A DNA stretch of 64,000 bases, taken from positions 37,675 to 101,674 of the forward strand of contig JAEDED010000008.1 in NCBI GenBank assembly GCA_016293495.1. The letters run 5' to 3'. How positions within the stretch are numbered: the stretch's first letter is position 1; each line of letters opens with the position of its first letter. This document shows positions 26,236 through 34,996 of this stretch, in pieces. Made by a program: the position numbers and the translations under genes. The notes below the pieces were generated by a model. The model did not search any database and was not told where the DNA came from. It worked only from the letters and a program-made list of their open reading frames with translations. Origin of the DNA: Treponema sp. (GTDB lineage: Bacteria > Spirochaetota > Spirochaetia > Treponematales > Treponemataceae).

Positions 26236-28320
26236 ATGAGCGACGAAAACAAAAAAAATGACAACAAGAAAAATGAAAACGAAGAATACAATTTTTTCAA
26301 GTTGAGCACAGAAGAAAAAAATGACCGTAATAACGGCCCTAAAAAGAAGCCGCATTTTTCAATCTGGAGCATAATTCTTGTAGTTATTCTTGCCCTTGGA
26401 ATATACAACGTAGTTACTTCACAGAAATCTAATTCTGAAATTGATTTTAGTGATTTTAAGAAGCTTATTGATGATGGAACTATTGTTGAAGTAGAAATGA
26501 CTGAATATTACTTTATCGGTTACGATTCTCTGGCTAAAGAAAAAGAAGAAGGTCTTTTCTCTTCAGTTTTCAATAATGAAAGTGATTCTCGTAAAGCATA
26601 TAAGACTGTAGGTCATCCGTATACAATGGAAGATTTTGTTAAAATTCTTGATGAAAAGGGCGTTAAGTACAAATATGTACGTGCCCAGCAGAATATCTTT
26701 ACTCAGATTTTGATTCAGATGATTCTGCCGATTGGTATTTTCTTTGTCATTTACTTTATTTTCTTCCGCAAAATGGGAAGCGGAATGGGCGGAGGAATGG
26801 GAAGCATTTTCGGAAACGGAGGTTCCCGCGTAAAATCAATCGAAGAAGGAAAAGTTAAGACAAGATTTACAGATGTTGCCGGTGTTGATGAAGCTAAAGA
26901 AGAACTTGTAGAAGTTGTAGACTTCCTTAAATCACCTAAAAAATATACTGATATCGGTGGTAAAATTCCAAAAGGTGTTCTCCTTGTAGGACCTCCAGGA
27001 ACTGGTAAAACCCTCCTTGCCCGCGCAGTTGCCGGTGAAGCAGGCGTTCCATTCTTCAGTATTTCTGGTTCTGACTTTGTTGAAATGTTTGTCGGTGTCG
27101 GTGCAAGCCGTGTTCGTGATCTTTTCAAACAGGCTCGCGAAAAAGCTCCATGTATCGTATTTATCGATGAAATCGATGCTCTCGGTAAAAACCGCGTAAA
27201 CGGTTTTGGAGGCGGTAATGATGAACGCGAGCAGACTTTGAACCAGCTTCTCGTTGAAATGGACGGTTTTGAAAACGAAAAAGGTTTGATTATTCTCGCT
27301 GCAACAAACCGTGCAGATATTCTTGATCCTGCATTGCTTCGTCCTGGACGTTTTGACCGTCAGGTTCCTGTTGAACGCCCTGATGTTAAGGGACGTGAAG
27401 AAATCCTCCGCATCCATGCTAAAAATGTTAAGCTTGCAGATGATGTTGATTTTGAATCAATTGCTCACGGTACTACAGGATTTGCCGGTGCAGATCTTGC
27501 AAACGTTGTAAATGAAGCTGCTTTGCTTGCTGTTCGTAACGGCAGAAAAAAAGTTTCAATGGAAGATTTTAACGAAGCTATTGATAAAGTAAGCATCGGT
27601 CTTAAAAAGAAATCACGTAAAGACAACAAGAAAGAAATGCGCCTTGTTTCTGTTCACGAAACAGGACACGCAGTTGTTGCGGCCTTTACTGAAGATCATG
27701 AACCTGTAAACAAAATTACAGTTGTTCCAAGAAGCCATGGAATCGGCGGATTTACTCAGTATCGTGAAGAAGAAGAAAAGAATTTCTGGACTTATAAGGA
27801 TATGATCAATGAGGTTGATTCAATGCTCGGTGGTCGTGCCGCAGAAGAAATCATTCTCGGTGATATTTCAACTGGCGCATCTAATGACATTGCAAGGGCA
27901 ACTGAGCTTGTTAAGAGCATGATCGTTGATTACGGTATGAGTTCAAGATTTAAGAACATGACATTGGGTAAAGGTGTTCTCGCAAATCGTGGCGGTGATC
28001 CTGCTCTTGTAAGGGAATTCAGTGAAGATACTCAGAAGTTCATTGATGAAGAAATTGAAAGAGTAATTAAAGAACGCTATGCGTATGTTCTTAAGCTGCT
28101 CAAAGCACATAAGGCACTTGTAGAAAAGGTTAGTGAACGTCTTCTTGAAGTTGAAACTCTTGAAGGAAAAGAATTCTATGCAATTATCGAAAGCGAAAAG
28201 AAGACTGCAAAGAAATCTTCTGATACTGTAAAGAAAGCTTCTGGAACTGCAAATAAAGCTTCTGCTTCAAACAAGCCTTCCGCTAAAAAAGCAGACAGTG
28301 CAAAAAAAGGCAGTAAATAG
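26236..28320 (+). CDS. ftsH: ATP-dependent membrane zinc metalloprotease FtsH
   Basis: 694-residue AAA+ protease of the inner membrane. The order is a cytoplasmic N-terminus, transmembrane helix 1 (about 37-58), a periplasmic domain, transmembrane helix 2 (about 158-176), a Gly-rich linker, an AAA module with GPPGTGKT (about 253-260), Walker [13 protein letters not shown] and an SRH region [20 protein letters not shown]. The M41 protease site is HETGH near 474. The tail is Lys/Ser/Ala-rich low complexity. A TAGGA ribosome-binding site precedes the ATG. It is divergent from fliS and heads a plus-strand gene series. Confidence 0.96.
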   Translation: MSDENKKNDNKKNENEEYNFFKLSTEEKNDRNNGPKKKPHFSIWSIILVVILALGIYNVVTSQKSNSEIDFSDFKKLIDDGTIVEVEMTEYYFIGYDSLAKEKEEGLFSSVFNNESDSRKAYKTVGHPYTMEDFVKILDEKGVKYKYVRAQQNIFTQILIQMILPIGIFFVIYFIFFRKMGSGMGGGMGSIFGNGGSRVKSIEEGKVKTRFTDVAGVDEAKEELVEVVDFLKSPKKYTDIGGKIPKGVLLVGPPGTGKTLLARAVAGEAGVPFFSISGSDFVEMFVGVGASRVRDLFKQAREKAPCIVFIDEIDALGKNRVNGFGGGNDEREQTLNQLLVEMDGFENEKGLIILAATNRADILDPALLRPGRFDRQVPVERPDVKGREEILRIHAKNVKLADDVDFESIAHGTTGFAGADLANVVNEAALLAVRNGRKKVSMEDFNEAIDKVSIGLKKKSRKDNKKEMRLVSVHETGHAVVAAFTEDHEPVNKITVVPRSHGIGGFTQYREEEEKNFWTYKDMINEVDSMLGGRAAEEIILGDISTGASNDIARATELVKSMIVDYGMSSRFKNMTLGKGVLANRGGDPALVREFSEDTQKFIDEEIERVIKERYAYVLKLLKAHKALVEKVSERLLEVETLEGKEFYAIIESEKKTAKKSSDTVKKASGTANKASASNKPSAKKADSAKKGSK

Positions 28321-28371
28321 AATAGGTCAACGTTATTGACCATTAACCTTAAGTTTTATAAAATATACGTT

Positions 28372-29052
28372 ATGAAATTATCTATTAAACGTTTTATGAA
28401 AAAAGGCCTTTGCATTGCAGCAATGGCCATGTCATGTGGAATTTCTGCGTTTGCACAGGGAATTACAACTGCCAATGAATTTTTTAAGGCAGTTTCAGAT
28501 AAATATGCAACTTTTAAGGATTATCAGGCAGTTGTAGATATTAAAATTGGAAATACTCCAATGGCTGCAAATGTTCTTTATCTTGCTCCTGATAAAATGA
28601 GAATGGATTTCTCTAATCCTGCTCAGCAGACAATCGTATATGATGGAAAAAAACTTATCTGTTATCTTCCAGAAAGTGCATCTGTTTTGACTCAGGATTC
28701 TACAGGTGCTAATCCTACTACATCTGAAGGTCTTTCACTTTTAAGACGGTATTACACAGTTTCATATGAAAAAGGTCAGGAAGCTGTTGCTCTCGAAGAT
28801 GGTTCTGACGAGATGGTAATTAAACTTATCCTCTGGCGAAGAACTGGTTCAGAAAGTTTCAGAAATATCAAGATGGCTATTGATCCGGATACAAAACTTA
28901 TCAGACGTATTATTGCAACTACACCGGGTGGAGTTGTATATCAGTTTGATTTCAGAGGATATGAAATTAACCAGGGACTTACACCAAAACGTTTTGAATA
29001 CGACATTCCTTCTGGTGCAAACAATTACGACAATTTCTTGTTCTCAGAATAA
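28372..29052 (+). CDS. lolA: LolA-like periplasmic lipoprotein carrier
   Basis: About 226 residues. The signal peptide is near residues 9-30 (GLCIAAMAMSCGISAFAQ). The mature part fits the LolA/LolB half-barrel: ATFKDYQAVVDIKIG, LYLAPDKMRMDFSNP, TIVYDGKKLICYLPES and a late IDPDTKLIRRIIATTPGG segment. LolA shuttles lipoproteins from the inner membrane to the outer membrane, and treponemes are rich in lipoproteins. The ATG at 28372 is preferred over a TTG at 28336; a third in-frame ATG at 28396 is possible. Confidence 0.75.
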   Translation: MKLSIKRFMKKGLCIAAMAMSCGISAFAQGITTANEFFKAVSDKYATFKDYQAVVDIKIGNTPMAANVLYLAPDKMRMDFSNPAQQTIVYDGKKLICYLPESASVLTQDSTGANPTTSEGLSLLRRYYTVSYEKGQEAVALEDGSDEMVIKLILWRRTGSESFRNIKMAIDPDTKLIRRIIATTPGGVVYQFDFRGYEINQGLTPKRFEYDIPSGANNYDNFLFSE

Positions 29053-29076
29053 TTCAGGTTTCAGGATTTAGCAATT

Positions 29077-30153
29077 ATGGATAGTTACGGCGAACTTCTT
29101 AGAACTGCCAGAGAAGAAAAAAAACTTACACTCGAAAAAGTTGAAAGAGAAACATCAATCAGTAAAGATTTTCTCGAAGCTTTGGAAAATGAAAATACAG
29201 AAGTATTTCATGGTGAAGCTTATCTTACAGGATTCTTGAGAAATTATGCTGAATATCTTGAGCTGGATTCAAAAAAATTAATCCTTTTATATCGTAATAT
29301 GATGCTTCAGGAAGCTCCTGTTCCTGAAGGCTTGATTGCAAAACCTAAATCAACTTATCTTCCTGCGATTATTATCTCATGTGCTATTGCAGTTTGTGTA
29401 ATCACAGGAATAATTGTTTACTTTGCAGCATTCCATAAAAAATCAGAAAATTCGTCTGCGATTTCAAGCAAGGTTCAGCAGAACACCTATGAGCTTACAG
29501 ACAAACCAATCAATACCCGTGTATATGTAGGAGACCAGATTGTTGTTCCTGCTAAAGACGGAAAAATTATTCTTACAGTTACTTCAGATACAAATTCCAG
29601 ACTCGGAGTTAAAACCCCGGTTGGTGAACAGTTCTTTGAATTATCAGAAACACGAGAGCTTGATATTGATGGTGATGCATCAATTGATATGGTACTCGAC
29701 GTTTGGGAAATTTCTTCAACTGACGATTCTAGAGGTGCTGAAGTTTACATTGTACGCAAAGACGAAAATGCAGTTACAGAAATTGCTGATAATACAATTA
29801 TTCCAACTTTGCCAAAAGCTGAAGTTAATCAGACTGTAATCTTTGAAGATAATCGTACTTATCCGTTCACTTTGAATGCATCATTCCGTAAGCCTTGTGT
29901 ATTCCGCTATGAACTTGACCGTAAGAATTCAGTTGAAAACTATTATACAAAGAGTGATGTTGTTACAATGAATGCTAACAACAAAGTTCGTGTATGGATT
30001 TCAAATGGTAACACTGTCGTATTGCAGGTTATTGCTGCTGGTCAGACTTACGAAATTGAAATTGCAAAAGCCGGTGAATGTGTAGTAGAAGATATCAAAT
30101 GGATCCGTACAGATGACGGACGCTACAGACTGGTGGTAGAACCAATTGACTAA
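29077..30153 (+). CDS. rodZ: RodZ-like membrane protein with cytoplasmic HTH
   Basis: 358 residues in the RodZ layout. An N-terminal Xre-like helix-turn-helix (about 4-70: LRTAREEKKLTLEKVERETS) is followed by one transmembrane helix (about 92-115: AIIISCAIAVCVITGIIVYF) and a periplasmic beta-rich region with a DUF4115-like end. RodZ links MreB filaments to the elongation machinery. It sits 24 bp after the lolA-like gene and overlaps rimO by 8 bp. Confidence 0.75.
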   Translation: MDSYGELLRTAREEKKLTLEKVERETSISKDFLEALENENTEVFHGEAYLTGFLRNYAEYLELDSKKLILLYRNMMLQEAPVPEGLIAKPKSTYLPAIIISCAIAVCVITGIIVYFAAFHKKSENSSAISSKVQQNTYELTDKPINTRVYVGDQIVVPAKDGKIILTVTSDTNSRLGVKTPVGEQFFELSETRELDIDGDASIDMVLDVWEISSTDDSRGAEVYIVRKDENAVTEIADNTIIPTLPKAEVNQTVIFEDNRTYPFTLNASFRKPCVFRYELDRKNSVENYYTKSDVVTMNANNKVRVWISNGNTVVLQVIAAGQTYEIEIAKAGECVVEDIKWIRTDDGRYRLVVEPID

Positions 30154-31549
30154 GTTTTATATTGACCAGCATGGCTGTGCTAAAAATCAGGTTGATGGTG
30201 AAATCCTTATTTCCAAATTAATTGATGATGGTTTTGAACACGTTGAGAATTCTGATGACGCAGATGTAATCATCATTAACTCTTGCGGCTTTATTGAATC
30301 TGCAAAAAAAGAATCTTTGGATGCTGTGTATAATACAAGAGCCGCTTATCCAAAAAAGAAAATAATACTTACAGGCTGTCTTGCAGAAAGATATGCAAAA
30401 CTTTTTAAAGAAAGTCTTCCTGAGGCTGATGGAATTTTCGGAAACGGTGATCTTCTTACAATTTCAGAATTTGTAAAGTCAGTTACAGGCTCGAAATCAA
30501 AAAAGAAAACTTTAGTTCAGGTTTCAAAGCAGGAAGGTGTGTGTTGTTATAACAGAAAGCACTTCATGAACTTTAAAAATTCCGCATATGTAAAAATTAC
30601 AGAAGGCTGTTCAAATCACTGTACTTTCTGTGCAATTCCTCTTATTCGTGGTGAGCTTAGAAGCCGTCCGGTTAAAGATGTAATTGCAGAAATTAAGGCT
30701 TTGCTTAAACAGGGATTTTTTGAAATCAACCTTATCGGTCAGGATCTTGCCGCTTACGGTACAGGTGTTACTGACAATGCAATTTTTAAGAATGCCGATG
30801 GAAGATCTCAGCTTTCATTTTTACTTTCTGAAATTTCAAAGTTAAAAGGAAATTTCTGGATTCGTCTTTTATATATTCATCCGGATCATTTTAATGCAGA
30901 CATTCTTGACTGCGTAAAAAAAGATTCAAGACTTCTTGCATATTTTGACATTCCGTTCCAGAGTGGCGACACTCAGATTATTCATACAATGAACAGAACT
31001 GGCAGTAAAGAAAGTTACATTTCTCTTATTAAGAAAATAAGAAAGGAACTTCCGGACTGTGCATTGAGAACAACATTAATGACAGGTTTTCCTGGCGAGA
31101 CAGATGAAGCATTTGCTAATTCGAAGGAATTCCTTGAAGCAATAACTCCTGACTGGTCAGGATGTTTTTCTTACAGCAGAGAAGAAGATACTCCTGCTTA
31201 CAAATTCAAAAACAGAGTTCCAAAAAAGATTGCAAAAGAACGTGCAGCAATTCTTGAAGAAATACAGGAATCAATTACAGCTTCCAGATTGAAAAAAAGA
31301 ATTAACAAAGAATATGATGTTTTAATCGAAGAGCTTATCGATGGAGAAGAAGATACTTCGTTTGCCATCGGTCGTGGGTGGTTTCAGGCACCTGATGTTG
31401 ACGGTGCATTTGTTGTTCGTTATGAAAAAGATGATATAAATGCCGTTAAGGCAATCAAGCCAGGAAGAGTTGTCCGTGTAAAAGCTGACAGAGTTTCTGG
31501 TGTAGATATCGATTCATATTTTTTGAAAGATTCAGAGTTGAATAAATGA
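30146..31549 (+). CDS. rimO: Ribosomal protein S12 methylthiotransferase RimO
   Basis: 467-residue radical-SAM enzyme that methylthiolates an Asp of ribosomal protein S12. The N-terminal UPF0004 part begins YIDQHGCAKNQVDGE, the RimO-type signature. The radical-SAM cluster is C155, C159, C162 (CSNHCTFCAIPLIRG), and a TRAM-like domain ends the protein. The start is a TTG at 30146 overlapping the rodZ stop; no in-frame ATG lies close enough to keep the conserved N-terminus. Its stop overlaps the pcrA start by 4 bp. Confidence 0.92.
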   Translation: MTKFYIDQHGCAKNQVDGEILISKLIDDGFEHVENSDDADVIIINSCGFIESAKKESLDAVYNTRAAYPKKKIILTGCLAERYAKLFKESLPEADGIFGNGDLLTISEFVKSVTGSKSKKKTLVQVSKQEGVCCYNRKHFMNFKNSAYVKITEGCSNHCTFCAIPLIRGELRSRPVKDVIAEIKALLKQGFFEINLIGQDLAAYGTGVTDNAIFKNADGRSQLSFLLSEISKLKGNFWIRLLYIHPDHFNADILDCVKKDSRLLAYFDIPFQSGDTQIIHTMNRTGSKESYISLIKKIRKELPDCALRTTLMTGFPGETDEAFANSKEFLEAITPDWSGCFSYSREEDTPAYKFKNRVPKKIAKERAAILEEIQESITASRLKKRINKEYDVLIEELIDGEEDTSFAIGRGWFQAPDVDGAFVVRYEKDDINAVKAIKPGRVVRVKADRVSGVDIDSYFLKDSELNK

Positions 31550-33852
31550 GTGATGACTTTGCACTAGACTTTATTCACAGTCTTGAAAACAGAACAGAAA
31601 ATCCAGTACCGTCTCCAGAATTAGAAAAATATTTATCTCTTCTTAATCCCGAACAGAAAGAGGCCGTTGAACATTCCGGCTCTCCATTACTGATTCTTGC
31701 CGGTGCAGGCTCTGGAAAAACCCGTGTTATTACAACTAAAATTGCGTATCTTATAAATAAAAAAGGTTATGAGCCTTATCAGATTCTCGCAGTAACATTT
31801 ACAAAAAAGGCCGCGAAAGAAATGCAGGACAGAGCCGTTGCAATGGAAAGTCGTGCTAACGGTGCAATGATCAGAACGTTCCATTCCTTTGGTGCCTGGT
31901 TCCTTCGTAAATATGCTGAAGAAGCAGGAATGAATCCAAACTTTACTGTCTATGATGATGACGATATGGTGACACTTTTGTCAAAGGCATATCCTTCATT
32001 GAATAAGCAACAGGCTTCGAGTGTCGCTCATAATATTTCGCTTGCAAAAGATTATTGTTTAACACCGGATGATCCTGAACTTATTAAAATTTCAACACAT
32101 CCGCAATTTCGCGAAGCATACAAAGCATATGAAACTCGTCTCCGTCAGACAGGCAATGTTGACTTTGGCGATCTTATTATGCTGCCGGCTCTGCTTCTTG
32201 AACAGAACGAAAACATCAGACGACAGCTTCATTACAGATTTAAAGTAATCATGGTTGATGAATATCAGGACTCAAACGTTGCGCAGTTCAAGCTGCTTCA
32301 GGCGCTTGCTGGAAAAACTTCGGGACCAGATGGAACTTATGTATGTGTCGTAGGTGATGACGATCAGTCTATTTATAAATTCCGTGGAGCCGAGGTACAA
32401 AATATTCTTTCTTTTGAGAAGGAATTTGAAGGTACTCATCTTATCCGTCTGGAAAGAAATTATCGTTCAACTTCAAAAATTCTTTTTGCTGCAGATAAAG
32501 TTGTAAGTAAAAACGAAGACCGTCTTGGTAAAACATTACTTGCAGAGCGAGGCGAAGGAAAGAAACCTGTGCTGGTATTTTTACCAAATCAGGATGAAGA
32601 AGCAAAGTTCTGTGCCAGCATGATAAGTCAGGCTCACGAAAAAGGCTGTCCGTATAATGACTGGGCAATTCTTTACAGGACAAATGCTCAGTCGCTTACT
32701 TTTGAAAGTGAATTTTTAAGACAGAAAATTCCTTATCAGGTTGTTGGCTCTTTAAAATTTTATGAACGCGAAGAAATTAAAGACATGCTTGCCATTTTAA
32801 GTTTGTGTGCAAATCCAAAAGATGAAATTTCTTTCAGACGTATAATTAATAAACCTAGTCGTGGAATCGGCGGAGTAACTCAGGAAAAAATCTTTGATCT
32901 GGCAATGTCAGAGAACGGCTTTCAGAATCTTATTGAAACAGCGAAAACAGCAAGTGCAGGTTTTTCTAAAAAAGCAAAAGAAGGTGTAAATCAGTTTACC
33001 ACATTTATGGATGAACTTTTCGAAAGCCTCAATGTTCATTCCGTGCAGACTGAAGAAACAGAAAAAAAAGAAAAGATAAAATCTGAGCAGACACTTTCTG
33101 AGTTCGTTGAAATAATTATGAACAAGTCAGGCTTGCTTGAATACCATCAGGCACAGGATGAAATTGCCGGAACTCAGAGAGCTTCAAATATGCAGGAACT
33201 TGTTAACAGTGCTGTGCTTTATGAATATTCCCGAAAAGGTCTTCTTGATTTTCTTGATCATATTGAACTTGACCGTACTCTTGAAAATGAAAGTGAAGAT
33301 AAATCTGATTGCGTAACTTTGATTACTCTGCACAATACTAAAGGTCTTGAATTTCCGAGGGTTGTGATTACAGGACTTGAAAGTGGAATCTTTCCGCGCC
33401 AGGATAAAAGCGGCGCTGAGCTTGAAGAAGAAAGAAGACTTTTCTATGTTGGAATTACCCGTGCAGAAGATGAACTTTATATTACCTGCTGTCATCAGCG
33501 CCGCTTGTATGGCCGTGTTGAATTTATGGAGCCGAGTCAGTTCCTTATTGAGGCTGGGGATAAAACATTCCGTGTGCTCGGAGAAAAACCTTTAAGTTAT
33601 CAGTATCAAGTTGAAGGCCGGGAACCTTTGATTGCCGGTGAGGGTTCTGTGGAATTTGAGGATGACGACAGCCCTAAGGGTAAGTGGCGCAAGGGTACCA
33701 GAATCTATCACGATGATTACGGATACGGGCAGATTATAAAATCCAGTTATGAAGAAGGGGAACTTGTAATACAGGTTGCCTTTGAAAGTGGCGGAACTAA
33801 AAGATTCCTTCCGGAATTTCAAAAATCAAGTCTTACAATCATTAAAGATTAA
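31546..33852 (+). CDS. pcrA: UvrD/PcrA-family superfamily I DNA helicase
   Basis: 768-residue 3'-5' DNA helicase acting in repair and at replication forks. Motif I GAGSGKT lies at about 52-58. Motif II is DEYQDSN, motif III GDDDQSIYKFRGA, motif IV LERNYRST, motif V LHNTKGLEFPRVV and motif VI FYVGITRAEDELY. A C-terminal Tudor-like part (GTRIYHDDYGYGQIIK) resembles the RNA-polymerase-binding tail of PcrA. It overlaps rimO by ATGA, implying coupled translation. PcrA and UvrD cannot be separated by eye. Confidence 0.92.
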   Translation: MSDDFALDFIHSLENRTENPVPSPELEKYLSLLNPEQKEAVEHSGSPLLILAGAGSGKTRVITTKIAYLINKKGYEPYQILAVTFTKKAAKEMQDRAVAMESRANGAMIRTFHSFGAWFLRKYAEEAGMNPNFTVYDDDDMVTLLSKAYPSLNKQQASSVAHNISLAKDYCLTPDDPELIKISTHPQFREAYKAYETRLRQTGNVDFGDLIMLPALLLEQNENIRRQLHYRFKVIMVDEYQDSNVAQFKLLQALAGKTSGPDGTYVCVVGDDDQSIYKFRGAEVQNILSFEKEFEGTHLIRLERNYRSTSKILFAADKVVSKNEDRLGKTLLAERGEGKKPVLVFLPNQDEEAKFCASMISQAHEKGCPYNDWAILYRTNAQSLTFESEFLRQKIPYQVVGSLKFYEREEIKDMLAILSLCANPKDEISFRRIINKPSRGIGGVTQEKIFDLAMSENGFQNLIETAKTASAGFSKKAKEGVNQFTTFMDELFESLNVHSVQTEETEKKEKIKSEQTLSEFVEIIMNKSGLLEYHQAQDEIAGTQRASNMQELVNSAVLYEYSRKGLLDFLDHIELDRTLENESEDKSDCVTLITLHNTKGLEFPRVVITGLESGIFPRQDKSGAELEEERRLFYVGITRAEDELYITCCHQRRLYGRVEFMEPSQFLIEAGDKTFRVLGEKPLSYQYQVEGREPLIAGEGSVEFEDDDSPKGKWRKGTRIYHDDYGYGQIIKSSYEEGELVIQVAFESGGTKRFLPEFQKSSLTIIKD

Positions 33853-33912
33853 AAAAAATCAGAAACTCAGATTGTTGTATGATTAAGTTCAGATGGCAAG
33901 AAAAAAAGAAAC

Positions 33913-33969
33913 TGTATCAAACTGACACAGTTTCTTCGGCGGTAAAAATAAATGTGTCAAAATAACACA
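33913..33969. promoter_or_regulatory. Two 17-bp dyad sites upstream of the sigma-54 promoter
   Basis: TGTATCAAACTGACACA (33913-33929) and TGTGTCAAAATAACACA (33953-33969) match at 14 of 17 positions. Each is an inverted repeat, and their centres are 40 bp apart. They lie roughly 160-215 bp upstream of the predicted transcription start, a usual place for enhancer-binding activators of sigma-54. Copy 1 sits inside a longer hairpin (33906-33936) with an A tract on its left, which could also end minus-strand transcripts. Confidence 0.6.
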
Positions 33970-34102
33970 AAATATTAATTATACTTTAAAAATAGGCATA
34001 AATGGCCCAATCGTCAACAAAAAACGTCATTTTTTGCTGAAAAAAATGCTAAATTCCTTATAAATTCCCTCTGAAAAGCTTAAAAATCAAAGTCAAAAAC
34101 TT

Positions 34103-34116
34103 GGCACACTAATTGC
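34103..34116 (+). promoter_or_regulatory. Sigma-54 (RpoN) promoter, -24/-12 type
   Basis: The sequence TTGGCACACTAATTGCT has GG (34103-34104) and GC (34115-34116) separated by exactly 10 nt, matching TGGCAC-N5-TTGC. The expected start is near 34127, about 30 nt before the sigma-factor ATG. The remaining part of 33853-34156 shows no gene. Confidence 0.75.
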
Positions 34117-34156
34117 TATTTATCTTAGGACTAAAGTTTTTTCGGAGGTTTCTATA

Positions 34157-34996
34157 ATGAAAAATGACGACGAAGTATTGGCACTCTATCTCAAGGAGAT
34201 TAACAGAATCCCTTTACTTACTCATGAAGAAGAAACAGAACTTGCTGTTCAGGCAAAAAACGGCTCAAAGGCTGCTAAAGATAAAATCGTAAGAGCAAAT
34301 CTTCGTTTCGTAGTAAACGTTGCAAAAAAATATCAGAACCGCGGAATGGATCTTACAGACCTTATCAGTGAAGGTAACATCGGTCTTATGACTGCGATTG
34401 ACCGCTTTGATGTTTCAATGGGATATCACTTTATTTCTTACGCTGTGTGGTGGATCCGCCAGAGCATTACAAAAGCGCTCAGTGAAAAAACTGGAGATGT
34501 TCGTCTTCCTCTTAACCGTGTAAATGAATTGTCACAGATCCGTAAGGCAAAGAAAGCCGTAGGTTCACAGAGAACAGAAGAAGAAGAAATCAGAATGATC
34601 GGCGAGATGCTTAATCTTGAACCATCGCACATTCGTGACATGCTTAATATTTCAAAGGATTTTATTTCACTTGATGCACCTGTTGCGTCAGGAGAAAGTG
34701 GAAAATCTACAGTCGGTGATTTTATCGAAGAGAACCGATACGCAAATCCTGATGAAGAAGTTATGTACAAATCAATGCAGGAAGATATTAATGATGTTCT
34801 TGATACATTAAAGCCAAACGAACAGCAGGTAATCCGTCTTCGTTACGGGCTTGATGGTGACAAACCAAAATCACTTAAAGAAATCGGTGATATCTGTAAT
34901 TTGACAAAAGAAAGAATCCGCCAGATTGAAAAACATGCAATCGTAAGACTTCAGCATCCTACAAGAAGCAGAAGACTTGCAAGTTATGTTGCATAA
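34157..34996 (+). CDS. Sigma-70-family group 2 (RpoS-like) sigma factor
   Basis: 279 residues. Region 1.2 starts DEVLALYLKEINRIPLL. Region 2 has NLRFVVNVAKKYQNRGMDLTDLISEGNIGLMTAIDRFD and the -10 recognition helix SYAVWWIRQSI. Region 3 and region 4 (SLKEIGDICNLTKERIRQIE) follow. It lacks region 1.1 and is far shorter than a primary sigma, so it is a group 2 alternative factor. A GGAGG ribosome-binding site precedes the ATG. Transcription appears to depend on sigma-54 (site at 34103), recalling the Borrelia RpoN-RpoS cascade. Its end overlaps convergent recG by 13 bp. Confidence 0.88.
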   Translation: MKNDDEVLALYLKEINRIPLLTHEEETELAVQAKNGSKAAKDKIVRANLRFVVNVAKKYQNRGMDLTDLISEGNIGLMTAIDRFDVSMGYHFISYAVWWIRQSITKALSEKTGDVRLPLNRVNELSQIRKAKKAVGSQRTEEEEIRMIGEMLNLEPSHIRDMLNISKDFISLDAPVASGESGKSTVGDFIEENRYANPDEEVMYKSMQEDINDVLDTLKPNEQQVIRLRYGLDGDKPKSLKEIGDICNLTKERIRQIEKHAIVRLQHPTRSRRLASYVA

